A stretch of DNA of 64,000 bases. Source: Colius striatus. Lineage: Eukaryota > Chordata > Aves > Coliiformes > Coliidae. A model generated the notes under the pieces. It made no database searches. It saw only the letters and a list, made by a program, of their open reading frames with translations, and was not told the DNA's origin. The stretch is taken from assembly GCF_028858725.1 (NCBI RefSeq), contig NC_084763.1:6882001-6946000 (forward strand), given 5' to 3'. Shown here one piece after another: positions 37,273 to 51,358 of this stretch. Numbering within the stretch: the stretch's first letter is position 1; the number at the start of each line of letters is the position of its first letter. The position numbers were made by a program, and so were the translations under genes.

Positions 37273-40200
37273 CCCAAGCAACAGACACAATTAAAGCATC
37301 TTGTGCACTTTAGAGCAATGGAGCAGACCCTCAGCTCATGTGATTTGTCTGCCCCTCCTGAATCACAAAAAGCACTGCTAACTCAGAGCCCTCCTGAGGC
37401 TGGCTCTGTATCTGGAAAGCTGCAAGGCCAAGAACACTCTGTTTTTTACAACCCTCTTAAAGCCAGGAGTGCAGAGCAACCCCTCCAAAGCACCACGGTG
37501 GTAACAGTTCATTAATGGCATCATGTCAACTCATGCTTCTCCCTACCCTTCCCTCCCGAGACAGTGCTGTTGAGCTACTACCCTTAAACAAACATGCTGA
37601 TGGCAAAGGGGAGGAGGAAAGGGAGGACAGAAGAGAAAGGGAGAATCAGAATAACAATTTTAGATGATGGGAGAAAATAATTGTAATCTTCCAGTTAAAA
37701 AAAACCAGAATCACCCATTTATTCCTTCACAGGCAGGAATGTGATGAACCTCAGCCTCTACAGAATGAGAGCTGCTGATAGCAGTTATGCAAATCCATTC
37801 CTCGCAGACGCCTGGCACCACACATTTACATGTCTTTCCAGGATGTGTGTGTGATTATGCTGAAGAGTCTTCCTGTCCAAAGATGAAATCTCTGGACTGA
37901 CAAGCTGTCCCTTCTGTGTACCCACAGGCACAGGCATGCTACAGCAGCAGCTGTGGGAGAATAAGGCTGGGCGTATCGGTGCTGTTTCTGATGAACACAT
38001 ACATCCACGTTTCATGCTTATTTTTGTTCACTGTTTTATTGATAAACCAATTAGAAGCAGAATGCAATCTTTCATATGGTAAGTCTAGGCTCCTCTTATA
38101 GAGAACACATCAAAGCCTTTAATTTGGAGGAGTGTGCTGAGGTGTCCACACAGCCAGGTCTCCACTGGGACACGAGACTCATGAGTCTCCTTGTCAGTCT
38201 CTGTTACAGACCCTGGGCAAAATCATCTCACATGGAGTTATCATCTTGACATATGGCAAAATCTCCTACCATGTATGCACAGCATACAGCTTGTGAACAA
38301 AAAACTCTTTAAAAGGATGCCTGCTCCTGGAAAGCAAAGCCACAATCACTTCTGCTTAACTCTAAACACATGTCATGACGACTGAAGCTCAGCTCGGGTG
38401 TAAGGACCGAATGCTCTGATTCCAGCTCACGAGAGGTAGAGTCCTCTTGAACTGAGAGGATGAGAACCCTGGTTGACACATCAAGCTCAGCTAGACCCAG
38501 AGGCCCTTGCTGAGGCACATGGCTGTGGGACAAGCAGAGACTTGCATCAAGAGATGACAGGGGATAGCTGGGCCATTTGGGGAGGCTTCTGATGGTTTAG
38601 GAGTGGGAAACTCCTACTCCACAACTTCTCTTTATCTGCAGTGATACAGTTTCTCTGCAGTGATTATCAATGATAGTGATTATCTACAGTGATACAGCAC
38701 ATGACAATCCAGTAACGTGCAGGGGCTGGACAAACCCACTTTCTGTAAATACGAGTTTAAGGGGTTTTAACATGTCTGTTCCTTTCAACCATTTACAGCT
38801 TACAGTGATTTTTCTCGGGACAAGCAGCTTATTTGAGGACAAACGGGCAGATTGGGTGGAACTTATGTGGAATTTCATGCAAGGGCTCAGTTTGACAGAA
38901 AGAACAAAACTCAGCCAACAAAAAAACCCCCAAGTCAAGGGCTGGCTCAAGCCCACTAAATGGATGTACGTGACCAATCCCACATTCCGAAGAGACGTAA
39001 TCGATACTTGTGTTCTGGGTTTCTAACAAACGAAAGTTTGTCTCTCTCTACTGTCACCAACATGTCAAGTTGAAGCCCAAAACTGACACTTAAATGGCAG
39101 CAGTAAGTCTTTTAACAGCAGCTCCTCGGAATGAGGAAGATGTTAGAGAGATCCCTGCAGATAACAGGCTTGGAGCGTTGCTGTGAGGAAGGAAAGGAAG
39201 AAAAAAGGGCCCTAAGACAATGAAGGAAAAAGGGGAACAGAGAAAAATAGGACTGGAAAATGGCAGAGTATGCATACTTTTTTACCAAATGATACTGGAT
39301 ACAAGAAATACACCCAGAGTAAACAATGTTATGTGCAAAGGTTAATTGCTATACAGGGACAAATCCTATTTGTGATCATTGCACAAACCTCCCATGGACA
39401 CGGCTGAGATGTTTACTCCATGCTGGATGCACAGCATTTATACTTCAGACCATGAATTGGCATCAAGTCTGGAACTGGGCCTTTTATGCAAAATAAATCT
39501 GACATTCCACCTTTGGCCTCTGTTTAATGTTCTAGGAAAAACAAGTTTCTCCACGAATATGTACCAAACGTGCCAAGAGGAGTTCTGCCCTCAGACTGGC
39601 ATTTCGGTGGGGCTGCACTGCTGCATTTCAAAGCGTAACTTGGCCCTCGACTCTAATTGCTCTCAGCTCCAGAAACACTGAATTGATTTTCTTCAGACAT
39701 GAAGTGTTTTCTCCTTCATCACTGAGGTCTATAAAACAAGTTGAGTTCAAATTTCCCAGCATCAGCTGCTCTTGAGTTACGAGGGCAGAGAAGTTGCGAC
39801 CAGAACAAATAGGAGTAGCTGGTTTCTCCTCATGCCCACACATTGTTAAACAGCCAGGCTGACTTTGCTGAGAAGTCACCTTTTAGGCTGAGGCCCAGCC
39901 TGCAAAGTACACTGCTACCCCCTGAGGGACTTTCTTGAGAAAATTAGGAACAAGTGGAAAACAGGAGTAAGCCTGGAAGCAGAAATCAACCTGAAGCCCT
40001 CCCAGTGGCTTGTTTCCACAGGAGTAATTAGCAATTCCCACGCTTCCCCTGTGAATTAGCTTTGTTAAAGCCCATGTGCTCCTGAGTGGGACTGTGGCTT
40101 TCCTCTTTCTTGGAAGAGACTTTTTTTTTGCTCTTAGCATCAAATAATCACAGGCTGTTTGGGGTAATTTTAATCTATTTCTTATGTCTGGCAGAAAAGA

Positions 40201-40987
40201 CCCTGTTACACTGACTGTCGGGAACGTCTGCAAGATTTCACTTAGATCCTTGCCCATGCCCTGCTTTGGTAGACCTAGCTTCTGAGTTCAGGACTCCACA
40301 CTGCTGCTTGCAGAGCCTGGCCTGTCCAAAGCTTTTAGCATCATGATAAGACCAAAGTACATTTTAAAACCTTGGAGCCTCAGGAAGCAAAAGCCTCAAA
40401 GTGCTCATAATGGAAGGTTCAAGGAGGAATTTTTGTGCTTAAAAACCAACTTGCTTTGTTGCATATAAGATACACAGACTGACAAGAAAAGATGGTTTAG
40501 TCCTAGTTGTCCCTGTCTTGCTATAAAATTACTTGCACTTGAGAAGCTTCTGAGCAGCCTAAGTGCATGCACATGCTTAGCCAAAGGCAGTGGTTATGAA
40601 ACACCATGTCATTCCCTGGGACAGGGAATCTCCAGTACAGCATGCAGACGTGGGGGACAGCACGTGGGGCCACCATGTGAAAACGTGTTATTACTCACTT
40701 GTCACGCTGTCAAAAGCTGCAACCACTCACTGCTCTAGTGAGCCATGAATGACTTGTTTTGCTCCTGACCAAGCTCCTCTGGCAAATACAGAAATACTGG
40801 GGTAGAAATGCCCCCATCCAGATCATCAGGAGAGGGGCTGAGACGTTGAAACGTGTTTTTTAGGGTGACTGAGGGCAAGCACTGTGGGAAGAAGACAGTG
40901 GTTTCTCAAGGACACAGCTGCCTGCTCTGCCACTGGAAAAGTCCTCCTCTGCCATCAAGATTTGCCCTGATGGTTTGATGATGATTA

Positions 40988-41088
40988 GGACATTCCTGTG
41001 TGACCTACTCCAGGTAGTCCTGCTCTTGCAGGGGGATTGGACTGGATGATCTTTTGAGGTCCCTTCCAACCCTTAAGATTCTGTGAGA
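40988..41088 (+). mobile_element. CR1 LINE 3' fragment
   Basis: CCTGTGTGACCTACTCCAGG, GGGGGATTGGACTGGATGAT and CCCTTCCAACCCTTAAGATT followed by CTGTGAG. Confidence 0.88.
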
Positions 41089-41446
41089 GACAAGAGGGAG
41101 CAGGATATCCCAGGAGAGAATACGCAGGATTTAGTTGTACTTCATATGAAATGAGTTACATTTAGTGGGGAGGTGACCTGTCCAAAGGGCAGGTGATTCA
41201 GTGTAGTGATTCAGCTGCCTAGGATGGGCACATCCTGGCCTGGGCTCAGCAGGCCTGGAATGTGCTCTTACTCTCTGTACAGCAAAAACAATAATACAGG
41301 AATGATGTCTGCAGTGCAGGGAGCACTGATGCATGGCTTGGGGTTAATTTGTTTTATGGATTCACCTCCTGAACATGTAGGTAACGAGTGCAGAAACTGT
41401 AAACACCCAACCTCGAGCACGCCTGAAGAGCGAGGCTGGGACACAG

Positions 41447-41757
41447 CATCACAGAATGGTAGGGGTTGTAAGGGACCTGTAGAGATCATCCAGTCCAAAA
41501 CCCCTGCCAAAGCAGGTCCCAGTCTAGATCAAGTCACATAGGAATGTGTCCAGGTGGATCTTGAAGACCTGCAGAGAAGGAGCCTCCACACTCTCCCTGG
41601 GCAGCCTGTGCCAGGGCTCCCTCACCTCTACAGGGAAAGAGTTTCTCCTTAAGTTTAAATGGAACTTTTTGTGTTCCAGCGTCATCCCATTATCCCTTGT
41701 CCTGTCACTAGAGACAATAGAAAAAAGGGATGCCCCAACCTCCTGACATCACATCAC
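41447..41757 (-). mobile_element. CR1 LINE 3' fragment
   Basis: About 310 bases of reverse-complement CR1: tail ATCACAGAATGGTAGGGGTT at the low end, then CAGGTCCCAGTCTAGATCAA and CTCCCTGGGCAGCCTGTGCC, ending near 41757. Its 3' end faces that of the plus-strand copy at 40988-41088. Confidence 0.93.
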
Positions 41758-42124
41758 GTGGATGATTCTGGTTTTCTTCAGAAGAACCTCAGAGGCTGTA
41801 TGCAAAGGAACATCGGGACACACAAGGAAAGCCACCTGAGCCTTAACATCAGACCTGCTGCACTTGCCAGCCCTGCCTTTCCAGGAGTTGCCAAAGCAGC
41901 TTTGTGAAGCTGCAGAAGGGCTGTCTGCAGCTCCTGCAGGGGACATACAGGATCTGTCGTGTTCCTATGGTATTTTGGCCTCCTCCCACCCAAAGTGGGA
42001 CAGGACACAGCTCATTCAGCCCGCTTATGCCTGACTGACCCTGCACTGAATGGGGCAGGGGCTTAAATAAAATGACTTATTAAGGGATACTGCAACCAGA
42101 TGGCTTTTTAAGGATACAGTAACA

Positions 42125-42180
42125 TATCTATCTGTTTGTCTGTCTGTGTATCTACCTACACTGTTTTATATCTATCTAGA
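42125..42180. repeat. Degenerate tetranucleotide repeat (TATC/TGTC)n
   Basis: TATCTATCTGTTTGTCTGTC followed by TGTGTATCTACC and TATATCTATCTAG: an aged tetranucleotide microsatellite. Confidence 0.75.
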
Positions 42181-43157
42181 AATAAACAGTATAATATATA
42201 TACATCAGTATATTATGCTGTAAGAATAGTTCAGAACATTTGTTGTCGAATCTCTCTGTTGCTTTGCACAGCCAGACATCCTCTAGTTGATTCAATGTAT
42301 TTTGACTAAAATATTTGATAGGTAGAGTAGTACCCAGCCAGCATCTTTGTGCAGCTGCCCTCACACACAGGCACGACAGCAGCCAAAGACATGAGGGCAC
42401 AGCAGCATGGCAAACCAACCTCCCTCAGGTTTCTGTTCTATTTCTGTTCTGCTAAAAAGGTAGGAGCCCCAGCTGACTGGCTTGCTACTGAGTGATGGCT
42501 GAGATGGAAATTAAATAGATGGAACATTTGCCTGCACGTACAGAGGGGGTCAAATATGAAAGGAGGGGGAAACAGTTGATACATAGCAGTCACTGTAGAG
42601 CAGTAAATATTAGCATCAATTTTGCTCATCACAACTGCACATTCATTACATCTTTCCACGTACCAAATCCATAAGTCTATATGTGCTGAGCCAGTGGCTT
42701 GCCATAGCAAGCAGCAAATAATGAATGATGTATTACCTCTCTTATAATGGATTGGTTGCTTCAACTATGCTTGCCTTGATGTGATGAAATAAATGACAGC
42801 AATTTTGCTAATATATGGGTTTTCTGCTCTCCTCCTCCTTTCAAATAGGGCAGAAAGGTGTCCTTTACCATTTAAAGCCACGGAAGAACACAATATGTGT
42901 GATGGTAAATGACTATAATGTAGTATGCCATGAACTGTAAGTACCGTCTGGCTTGAAAGGAAGCTGATGTGAGGTATAAAGAAGGTATTTTACACAGGAT
43001 AGAGATAATAAATCTAGAGTTTGCTGGAGGATTTAGACCCAACTGTAAATAAATCCATTACAAATATTTTTGAAGTATTGTGTAGCTACATCAAGAAAGG
43101 ACTCTGCCACTGAGCTGAAAGTGCCTCTGCTCTGCTGCTGATATTAGAGCTTTGCCA

Positions 43158-43252
43158 ATCATAGAATCACAGAATGCCAGGGGTTGGAAGGGACCTTTAG
43201 AGATCATCTAGTCCAATCCCCTGCTAAAGCAGGTCCACCTAGGTCCCCTTCT
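43158..43252 (-). mobile_element. CR1 LINE 3' fragment
   Basis: AATCATAGAATCACAGAATG, GGGTTGGAAGGGACCTTTAG, then GATCATCTAGTCCAATCCCC and GCAGGTCCACCTAGG. Confidence 0.92.
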
Positions 43253-44917
43253 TTTCGGTGGCTTGGACATGGAAATCCCTGCCACCTCAAGGCTTCTTGA
43301 ACCTCACCTGGTTATTCATTTTCCAGCACTCCTGGTGCATATTGGGATTCTCAGTCCTCAGACTGGATCACACAGTGGCAACAGTTTATCATCACCAGTA
43401 TTTACTGTTTTTTCACCACAGTTGTTTTTCCCCTGATGAATGCTGACTAGTCTCTTTCCCTTCTGCCGCTTTGCTTAAGTCACATTTGCCCTCAGAGAAA
43501 AACGTGGCAGCGTCATGAACAGGAATGGAAAGCTCTGTCATATGGAGAGACTAGGATGCAACGTGATGCTCATGTCAACCAACCGAGTGCCCTTTCGATG
43601 CCTGGCCCACATCCAGCAAAGCGACATCAACACGCTGCTCTGGGCACACGCTGCAAATCGTCAGATCCCACCAAGATGTCAGGCAGGCTCCTGGATGCTG
43701 GGGGACTCTCAGGGGCTGAGCCCTCAGCAACATGTGCAGCAGGCTGGGCAGGGGCAGCAGTGCTGCTCACTCACCTCTTGGAAAGCTGCTGAAATCGCTG
43801 TGTAATCGCTTTGGGGCCAAGCAGGCCGAGGGATACCAGTCGCCCTTTCCTACAGCAAACGTTAGGTGCAATAAGCCAAAATGTGAAGTGGACATCTGGC
43901 TGTGCTTTGCTAATAGAGAGACTTTTGTTGTGGGATTTCTTTAAGACCATCTACTGAAATGCAAGTATTTCCAGAAGCTTTGGCTTGGGTAAATCGAGGA
44001 TCCAATTTGCAGCCATACAGACCGCTGGAGCCCAAGCACCAATCACTCCTTGCAGGGGACTGTACACTGACAAAGCTCTCGCCCCTGTCTGCAACCCACC
44101 AAAATGTGACCAGCCTTGGTAGGCAGAGGCACAGGCTGAACACCCTTTTCCAGCACTGGCTGCCACTTTTACCCCTTTCCTTGTGCTGTCACCCACGAGC
44201 CAGGCCAGAGCCCAGTCCCAGGTATGGTGCAGCAAATCTAGAATCACGACTTTGCTTCCACTGACTTCCTCAGGCTTGGCAGCAGAACAGCCATGACCAC
44301 ACTCTTGCCCTTTTAGCAAATGAAGGTTCATTTCCTACTCAGTCTATCTTTTGTCTTCTCCCTAATCCATCAGCGAAGTTACAAAGATGAATTTCCATGG
44401 CAACAGACTGTGAGGTCAGAGAGAAAGTGTCAGGCAGGATCAAGCATCTGAAGAGGAATTGTGAAAGAATACAATTAAAAAATTAACAGTGGTAACAGAG
44501 GGAACAACAAAAAGGGGAAAAAAAAGACAGGAGAGATGGATCAGATAATCTGCTGCTGGTGTGAAGACTCCTTTCAGTTTCTGACAAATTGAAACATGGG
44601 CAAAAACACCCTTTTGTACACACACAGAAACCCAGTTTGTCTCTTTGCTTCCCCTGAAGTCAACAGCAACTCCATCAGGAGCAAGGTATGGCTGTCCATG
44701 GACTTGCAGGGGGATTCCCAGCCATCAGGAAAGTTTCCTGCTTTTTGCCTCTTCTTGCTCAGTGAGAGCCCATCACACATCGTAATGAGGCTCTAGCAAA
44801 TGGCCTTCACCACCTCCACAGATGATGGGACATAGACTTTAAACATGTTATTCTAAACAGAGAACATGATGATGCATTTTTCTGCTAATCATCAAAGGTG
44901 CAGTGACCACAGCCTAA

Positions 44918-45292
44918 AGCTGGGGCTTGTTAGCTTGGAGGAGACTGAGGGGTGACCTCATTAATGGTTACAAATGGGTAAAGGGTGGGTGTCAGGAGGA
45001 TGGAGCCAGGATGTGCTCAGTGATGGCCAATGATAGGACAAGGGGAAATGGGTATAAACTGGAACAGAAGAGGTTCCAAGGAAACACAAGGAATAATTTC
45101 TTCCCTATTCAGGTGAGGGAACACTGGAAGGGGCTGCCCAGATGGGCTGTGGAGTCTCCTTCTCTGGGGAAGTTCCAAACCCACCTGGATGAGTTGCTGT
45201 GTGACCTGCTCCAGGTAGTCCTGCTCTGGCAGGGGGGTTGCACTGGATGATCTTTCGAGGTCCCTTCCAGCCCTTAAGATTCTGTGATTCTG
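44918..45292 (+). mobile_element. CR1 LINE, end of ORF2 plus 3' UTR
   Basis: A 375-base copy retaining the ORF2 C-terminus in one frame ([60 protein letters not shown]), followed by the 3' UTR ending TTAAGATTCTGTGATTCTGTT. Confidence 0.94.
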
Positions 45293-47619
45293 TTAATTAG
45301 CAACTGTTTGCTCTCAGGCTTAGCCCCAAACCAGGCTTCTACCCCACACCCAGGTGCCCCCAGCCACTGCATCGCGTGCCTGCGGAGGCAGCGGGGTGAG
45401 CCCAAAGGTGGATGGATGACACAGCTGCAGGGAGGGTGAGCAAGGGGGCGAGGTGGGGATACACATTTACCCCCTTGATGTCACCATCCTTTTGTTTTTG
45501 CAGGAAGTCTAGTGGCTTCCTCGTGTTTTTAGTGGGGTCTCCTGCCATGCCTGAGACAGAGCCACTGTGCAGGGCCCTGGCACGGCGGCTGTCACCCAGC
45601 GCTGCTGCAGACACAGCCTGCCCCTTCAGCAATGCCTATCGCCTCTCTACAGTTGCCACCACTTTCCCCTTCCAGGCAATAATGTAGGACCTACAGTTCT
45701 TCAGAGAAATCCAATTAAGGACGTTGTGTGAGCCCCTCTTCAGATGAGAGCTGCTGGTTGGTGAAGCTGCAGGCTGGCTGCCTGCACCTGGGGACGGGAG
45801 CGTGCATCTCCCCCCATGGCAACGCTCCCTCCCCTCCTCCCGTGAGAGCGGCACGTGCGGCACATCAGAGGAAACAAGAGGCTTCTGGGTCCCCACGGGG
45901 GATTTTTCTCCCTTATTCAGGAAAAATGGAGGAGGCAGGCGGTATCAGATCCCGAAAACACGCTGGTGATGTCTGAAGGGGAGGCAGGCTGATACAGAGA
46001 GAGAAACCTCTGGCGCCTATCTGGGATTTATCATGTGCACAGGCCTTTGTGACTTAAATGACTGCTTTTTTTAACTCTGCTGCTTGATCCGAGAGCGTAT
46101 ATGAGTCGATCTGAATATCAAAGAAATTCAGCAAGTCAGTGGGGCAAGGAGTAGGGCACAGTCTGATAGGAAAATAAGAAACCAGGGAGGCAGTACAGAG
46201 GTGGTATTGCAGATAGACCAGATTAAAAGATGAAAAAAAGAGAGATGATGTGCCTGTCCAGCAGGCAAAACTGTACAACTTAAATATGCCTCCTTTTTCC
46301 CCACTTAATTTTCTCAAATAGATGTTTTATGGTCTGTTCATAGGCTACACATACTGTCTTTGGGGAAAAAAAAGAGGTATTCTGACACTGGGTGGCAGAA
46401 GATTTATGATACAGCTTTGCACCAAAGTACTGTGGAAGAATCTCTGCTGTAAGATTCCTCTGAACCATGTCTCCAGAACAAATCCAGAGCTTGATCTGGC
46501 TCCCAGGGATGCACATTTAGCCAGATAAAACCATAAACAAAACCTATCAGATTAAGTGATGCTCTGCAGCCCTGAAAACTGAAGGGACATGTATGTGTGC
46601 ATGGTGGGACACAGCAGAGCTACTGAAGAGCTCCAACCTCTTCAGGGTGTGTGGATGTTGGTGGCTTTAGGAGGTGAAACATATTCAGCTCCATAAGAAG
46701 AGCAGGATGAGAGAGTGTGTCCACAGCCCCTCTGCAAAAAGACCCCATGGAAGAGCTGATCATGCCTGAAAGACCAAAGCACCACTGCTTTCATTATTAT
46801 CACCTTTCCCCAGCAAAATACTCCTTGTCCATAATGCCAGGAGCAGTCTAGGAGGGTACTAAGAGAAAGCATGTTTCTCATCACTCTCACTCCACAGGAA
46901 TTCTCACTGGGTCACAAAACCAGTTCATACACATGAATAAGGACCATAGTCTATCTTTAATACTGAGGGATTCACTAGTAATGGATGACAGTGTTGTCAC
47001 CAACAGGATGGCTGTTTGGAAGCTTTATTACCAATGGCTTAGAGGGAGCAGGAGGCACTTGGAGCTGTAAAATGTTATGCCTGTGTATCACATGTCTGTG
47101 TCTATAAATGTCTGTGTGCACACATAAGTACCTGTACACATCCCCCTGTAATGAGTATTTTCACACTCATAAGCTCTTACACTGCCCCTACAACAGAATT
47201 AGTGCTATTTTTTCCTATTGATTAAATTTTTCTGCTGTCTTGAATTTAAAGATGGCACATATGGTGGCTTGTATTACTGGAGTATAAAATAGTCTTTGTT
47301 TAACCCTGAGCTACCATTGCTCTCACGTTTCCCCATATGCTGTTTTGAGGGTTAGCTTTGCTGTTGTTTCTTTCCCTCCCTTACTGAGAGAGAAATATTC
47401 TTACATCCGAATCCTCTTTCATTGCTCCTATTGGTTTCACACATTTTCTTCACATGGCCATGGGTACTCACTGTTTCTATGATTAGCACATTTTTACTGG
47501 TCTAGAAATTGGCTCTTGTGCAAGTCAGTCGAAGCTACATCTTGATTAAAAAGAGACAAAACGATGTCTCTGGTTTTTTTTCCATCCAGCTTTCAAGACC
47601 AGTTTTGCAATGAGCCAGT

Positions 47620-48095
47620 TAACAAAATCTTGACTTGTTTGTCTGCCATTTCCAGGTTGGATTATAGCTGCATTTGGGGGGCCATTTTCTGCCTCTCTGT
47701 TTTGTTGAGGGTCTACTCCAAACTTGGCAGCTACTGAAAAGTTGCACGCTCTTCTCACAACTTGTCATCTTCCATCTTTATTCAGGCGTTGCACTTGGCT
47801 ACCTTTTGAGGCTTAAAATTAACATGTTGCTATTGTTTCTGAAGACCCTTCAGACTTTGACTGCTACCTATTGGAGAAATTTTGATTTCTGTTTATGTAC
47901 TTGCTCATAATTTGGGTTCTGTTTCCAATCTGTCACTTGCTAAACCATCTGTGCCATCTGGAATGTGCCTGGCCCCAATTTGGTGGAATTCTCTTCCTTA
48001 TGAAATTCATGAGATTCAGCCTGCAGATGCTTTCACTGCTTCTCTGACAAATTTCCTTAATTTGGCAGCTCTGAGGTTTGCATTTTTGTCAGTTT
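47620..48095 (+). mobile_element. Decayed non-CR1 LINE reverse-transcriptase C-terminus
   Basis: Three pieces in consistent order on the plus strand match the C-terminal end of L2/Rex-like non-LTR polyproteins. First, SRLDYS near 47650 (the usual SRLDYCN). Next, RLKINMLLLFLKTLQTLTAT near 47810-47870, like the block RIxFKxLLLxFKxLxGLAPxYL that follows LHWLP. Third, WWNSLPYEIHEIQPADAF near 47981 followed by TASLTNFL, like the diagnostic WNSLPxxIRxAxSLxxFKxxLKTxLF. Stops and at least two frameshifts separate them. Avian CR1 does not carry the WNSLP ending in this form, so this is a different and much older family. Family name uncertain. Confidence 0.65.
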
Positions 48096-51000
48096 CTAGG
48101 AGCGCATCTCGTTATTGTGCTCTAGGTGGTGGGGGTCTACGGGTACATACGGAACATGAGAAACCTTCCCGTTTCAACAGCTTTGACATACAAGTGGACA
48201 CAAAGATTTTGGGTACCCAACATCCTTATGAGCCATTTTTCCCTCTCATTTGCCATAAAATCAGGTGCATTGAAAGTGCAGGTGTAAGGTAAATGAAATT
48301 CACAGCTCCACACCATCAGGTTTCTATTCCAGATTAAGCGGTGCTGCAGATGACAGAAATGGTCAAGAACTCGAATGGTCAAGACTCTGGCTCAAATATT
48401 CTACCAAGGTGAAACTATACCTTAGCAATCTGTATATAAATCCTGCTGTCTGTGAGAATTTTCAGCTCCTGAAGAGCAAAACCATACTGGAGGTCTCCTG
48501 AGGATCTGAGTTTGGTGCTTTCCAAACCAATTATGTGGGCCCGGTAGGCTCACGAAGACTGATGAAACTGGACTAACTGTTAAAGGATTATCTGAATGAC
48601 CCCCATCTACTCAAAACATGCTGGGCCAACCGTGGTTAAAATGGAGACAAACAGGGCCTATGTGTTTCTAAATTCAGCATTGTAAAGGTTAGTCACTTCT
48701 CAACACTCAGGATGAAGTATCTTACAGGAAAATTCTCCTACGTTTTTAATTTGCCGACTCATCCCTTTTCTGGACCAAATTCAGCTCCTAAGAACTAATG
48801 TTTTGATGTACAATGATGGAAAAAATTGGTCTAGAGAGCACAGTTCTAACAAAATAGCCCAAATTAGAAAGGTATTAGATTTTATGTGAAAGAAAAAGAA
48901 ACTTTTCCAGAAGTTTTCACCTACTCCCATTCAAACTGTGAGTCCCTAGAGAGAAATCATCAACTACAGACATTTCAGTATGTTAATAGACATTCTAGCA
49001 CCTTGCAAAAGTAAACTGATTTCCAGGAGAGGGTAATCTCTCCCCAGCAGAGGTAGTTTGCAGAAGGTCAGAAAACTCAGGTAATGACAAAGCCCTGAAG
49101 CCAGATGGTACCTGAGGCCACCCTGCTGTGCTTACCTGTTTTTCCCTGTCATTCCCCTATGGCTGCCACAGCTCAATCCAGTTCATATTAAGGTATTAAA
49201 CAAAAGTTTAATGGTCACATTTAGGCTGCTAGATCACCATCAGAAAATCAAGGTGAGCAGCTGGTCAGGGAGAAACCCTACCAAATCAGGTTGTGCTCTA
49301 TGTTGAGAACAAGAGGGGATGCCACCCACAACAACCTCCACTGAATCATTTCCTTACAGCTATCAACATTGCCACGTGTTTGGGATAGAAACCACGACAG
49401 TGGGACAACAGCAAACAAAGAAGAGGAAAATGAACCAAGCTTTGCTGGCCACATTTTATTCCTCAGTGTAGGGAGTCACAGAGCTATATTTTGCATTATG
49501 AACAGCGACCCAACTGCCACAGCTTGAAGTTCCCACAAAGATGCGATGACCGACCTGACACCAGTTTGTGAAGGTCCGTTGTATTTGCACGCCCTACCTT
49601 TCCTGCCCCCTTCAGATAGGTTGTTCTGCTGATTACAGTTGTGTTTAGTGATAATGAAACCCACAAAGAAGCAGTATAAGGTTAAAAGGTGCTGTCTGAA
49701 TTGATATTTGTTAATGTCATTAGCATCAAAGGCTCCTTTTGAAGACCCAAGGCGCTGTGGTCTGGATTGATGCTAATGGGCAGCAACCCAGCAGGAAGAC
49801 GACACGTGCTTCATCACAATGCTGGAAGGAGTTTGTCTGCTAGCCAAAATCTCTCTCCTACTGTTTATAAAGCAGTATCTCGCTAAACTACCCCCCTTTT
49901 TACAGTTCATTACTGCACAGTCTTTTAAAGGGATTGGCTGCTGTTCAATTTCATGGCTTCAGAGTTGCAGAAAAGCACCTTTCACTGCATCTAACCTTCC
50001 CTCCAATCTCATGACTACTCAATGCACTAAGCAATATTTCACTAGGTCTCTTGCTCAGAAACTCCATGTTCTTTGCTCCTGTGACAATCCCAAGTGAACA
50101 CAAAATCCATTGATCCCACGTACCTCTAGTAATTAGAACTGGGACTGCATATTATTGCTGTGGAGTTGTACAGGTTGGGATTTTAAATGTGAGATGGTTT
50201 TCGGTGGATTCAACACTCAGTCTCAGAATAATGCAGACTATAAATTGAAAGTGCCTTTAAAAGATGCCATTTTTATGCTTTATTGACCCAAATTAATGTA
50301 GCTATAATTTAAAGCCAAAGCTGGTGTTTCTGTTGCTGATAGGATGTATTTCTGTTGTTGATAGGACACTGATTGCAGCGAAAGGTATCACACTGCATGA
50401 GTTGGAACTTTTTAATTCTCCTAACAACTCTTATGATTCCCTTCAAATAATGGATCTCCCTTGTGTACTCACATATTTGCACTTTTGATTGCAGTCAATT
50501 AGTTTTTACTACCATAAGAAAGCCTTCTCAAACTCTTTTATGACAAGTTTGTTTTATTTATCCAGTCATGAACTGTGATGAATGCAACATCTCTAATGGC
50601 TCAGTCAAAAACCTTCTACTGGCAACATACATAGATCTGCCATGAGGGGTTAATCTTTTATTAGATCACAATTACTGTAAAAGCTGGCATTCAATTGTTT
50701 AATGGGTTTTCCTCATTCTAATCTTCTACACTCCAAGAAACAGCTAGAGCTAGATGTTAAAAGTGATCTTGAGGCTCTACTGCAGTTGCATGGTTTCCTA
50801 GGCATGAACTGCTAATTACTTATAGGCTTTTTGTACATAACAAAGCCTTTTATTTCCTTTCCAGATAATGTCAGCAATATTGGAATAAAATATTCAGGAA
50901 TTACTGAGAGAAACAAACTATTTCTTGAATGAATTGCAGGAATCAGTTTATCCAGAGGCTTGTGTAGATCACAGAATGACCTCTGCACGCTTGTGCTGGC

Positions 51001-51358
51001 CACCAGCGCTTTCTGCCACACCTCTGGCAGAAGAGAATTCAAAATTCATTTGAATTCACAAAATCATTTTAAAAGATAAGGTCTATCTTTTTGGAGTACT
51101 ACTCAGCTACAGAGAGAGACTATTCTGACCTCTGGCTAAGAACCCTTTGCAGCCTGCCTCACCTCAGCATTAAAACACCCAATACAATTAGTTCTGTCCG
51201 TGTGAGATGAGAGTTTTGTTTCGGAGCGCACATTTCACTTGACCATGCATGTTGTTTGTGGGTGGGCTGCATCCTGGGCTTCTAGTTCTCAGCACCAGGT
51301 GGGACTGAGAGTGGCTGAAGCAAAAATGTTTGCTGGGGCCTGCCAGGGGTGTGAATTT

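Larger units (their letters stand above)
32001..47600 (-). other. Presumed TMEM108 5' intron, part 2
   Basis: No recognisable gene. Contains CR1 copies at 34.7, 41.0, 41.4-41.8, 43.2 and 44.9-45.3 kb, simple repeats at 37.2 and 42.1 kb, a GC-rich patch at 33.1-33.4 kb and one unusually long open frame (plus strand, ends 32859) with no known relative. Confidence 0.45.

Noticed and set aside
44927..45250. A 107-codon plus-strand open frame
   Set aside because: CR1 ORF2 C-terminus within a CR1 copy.
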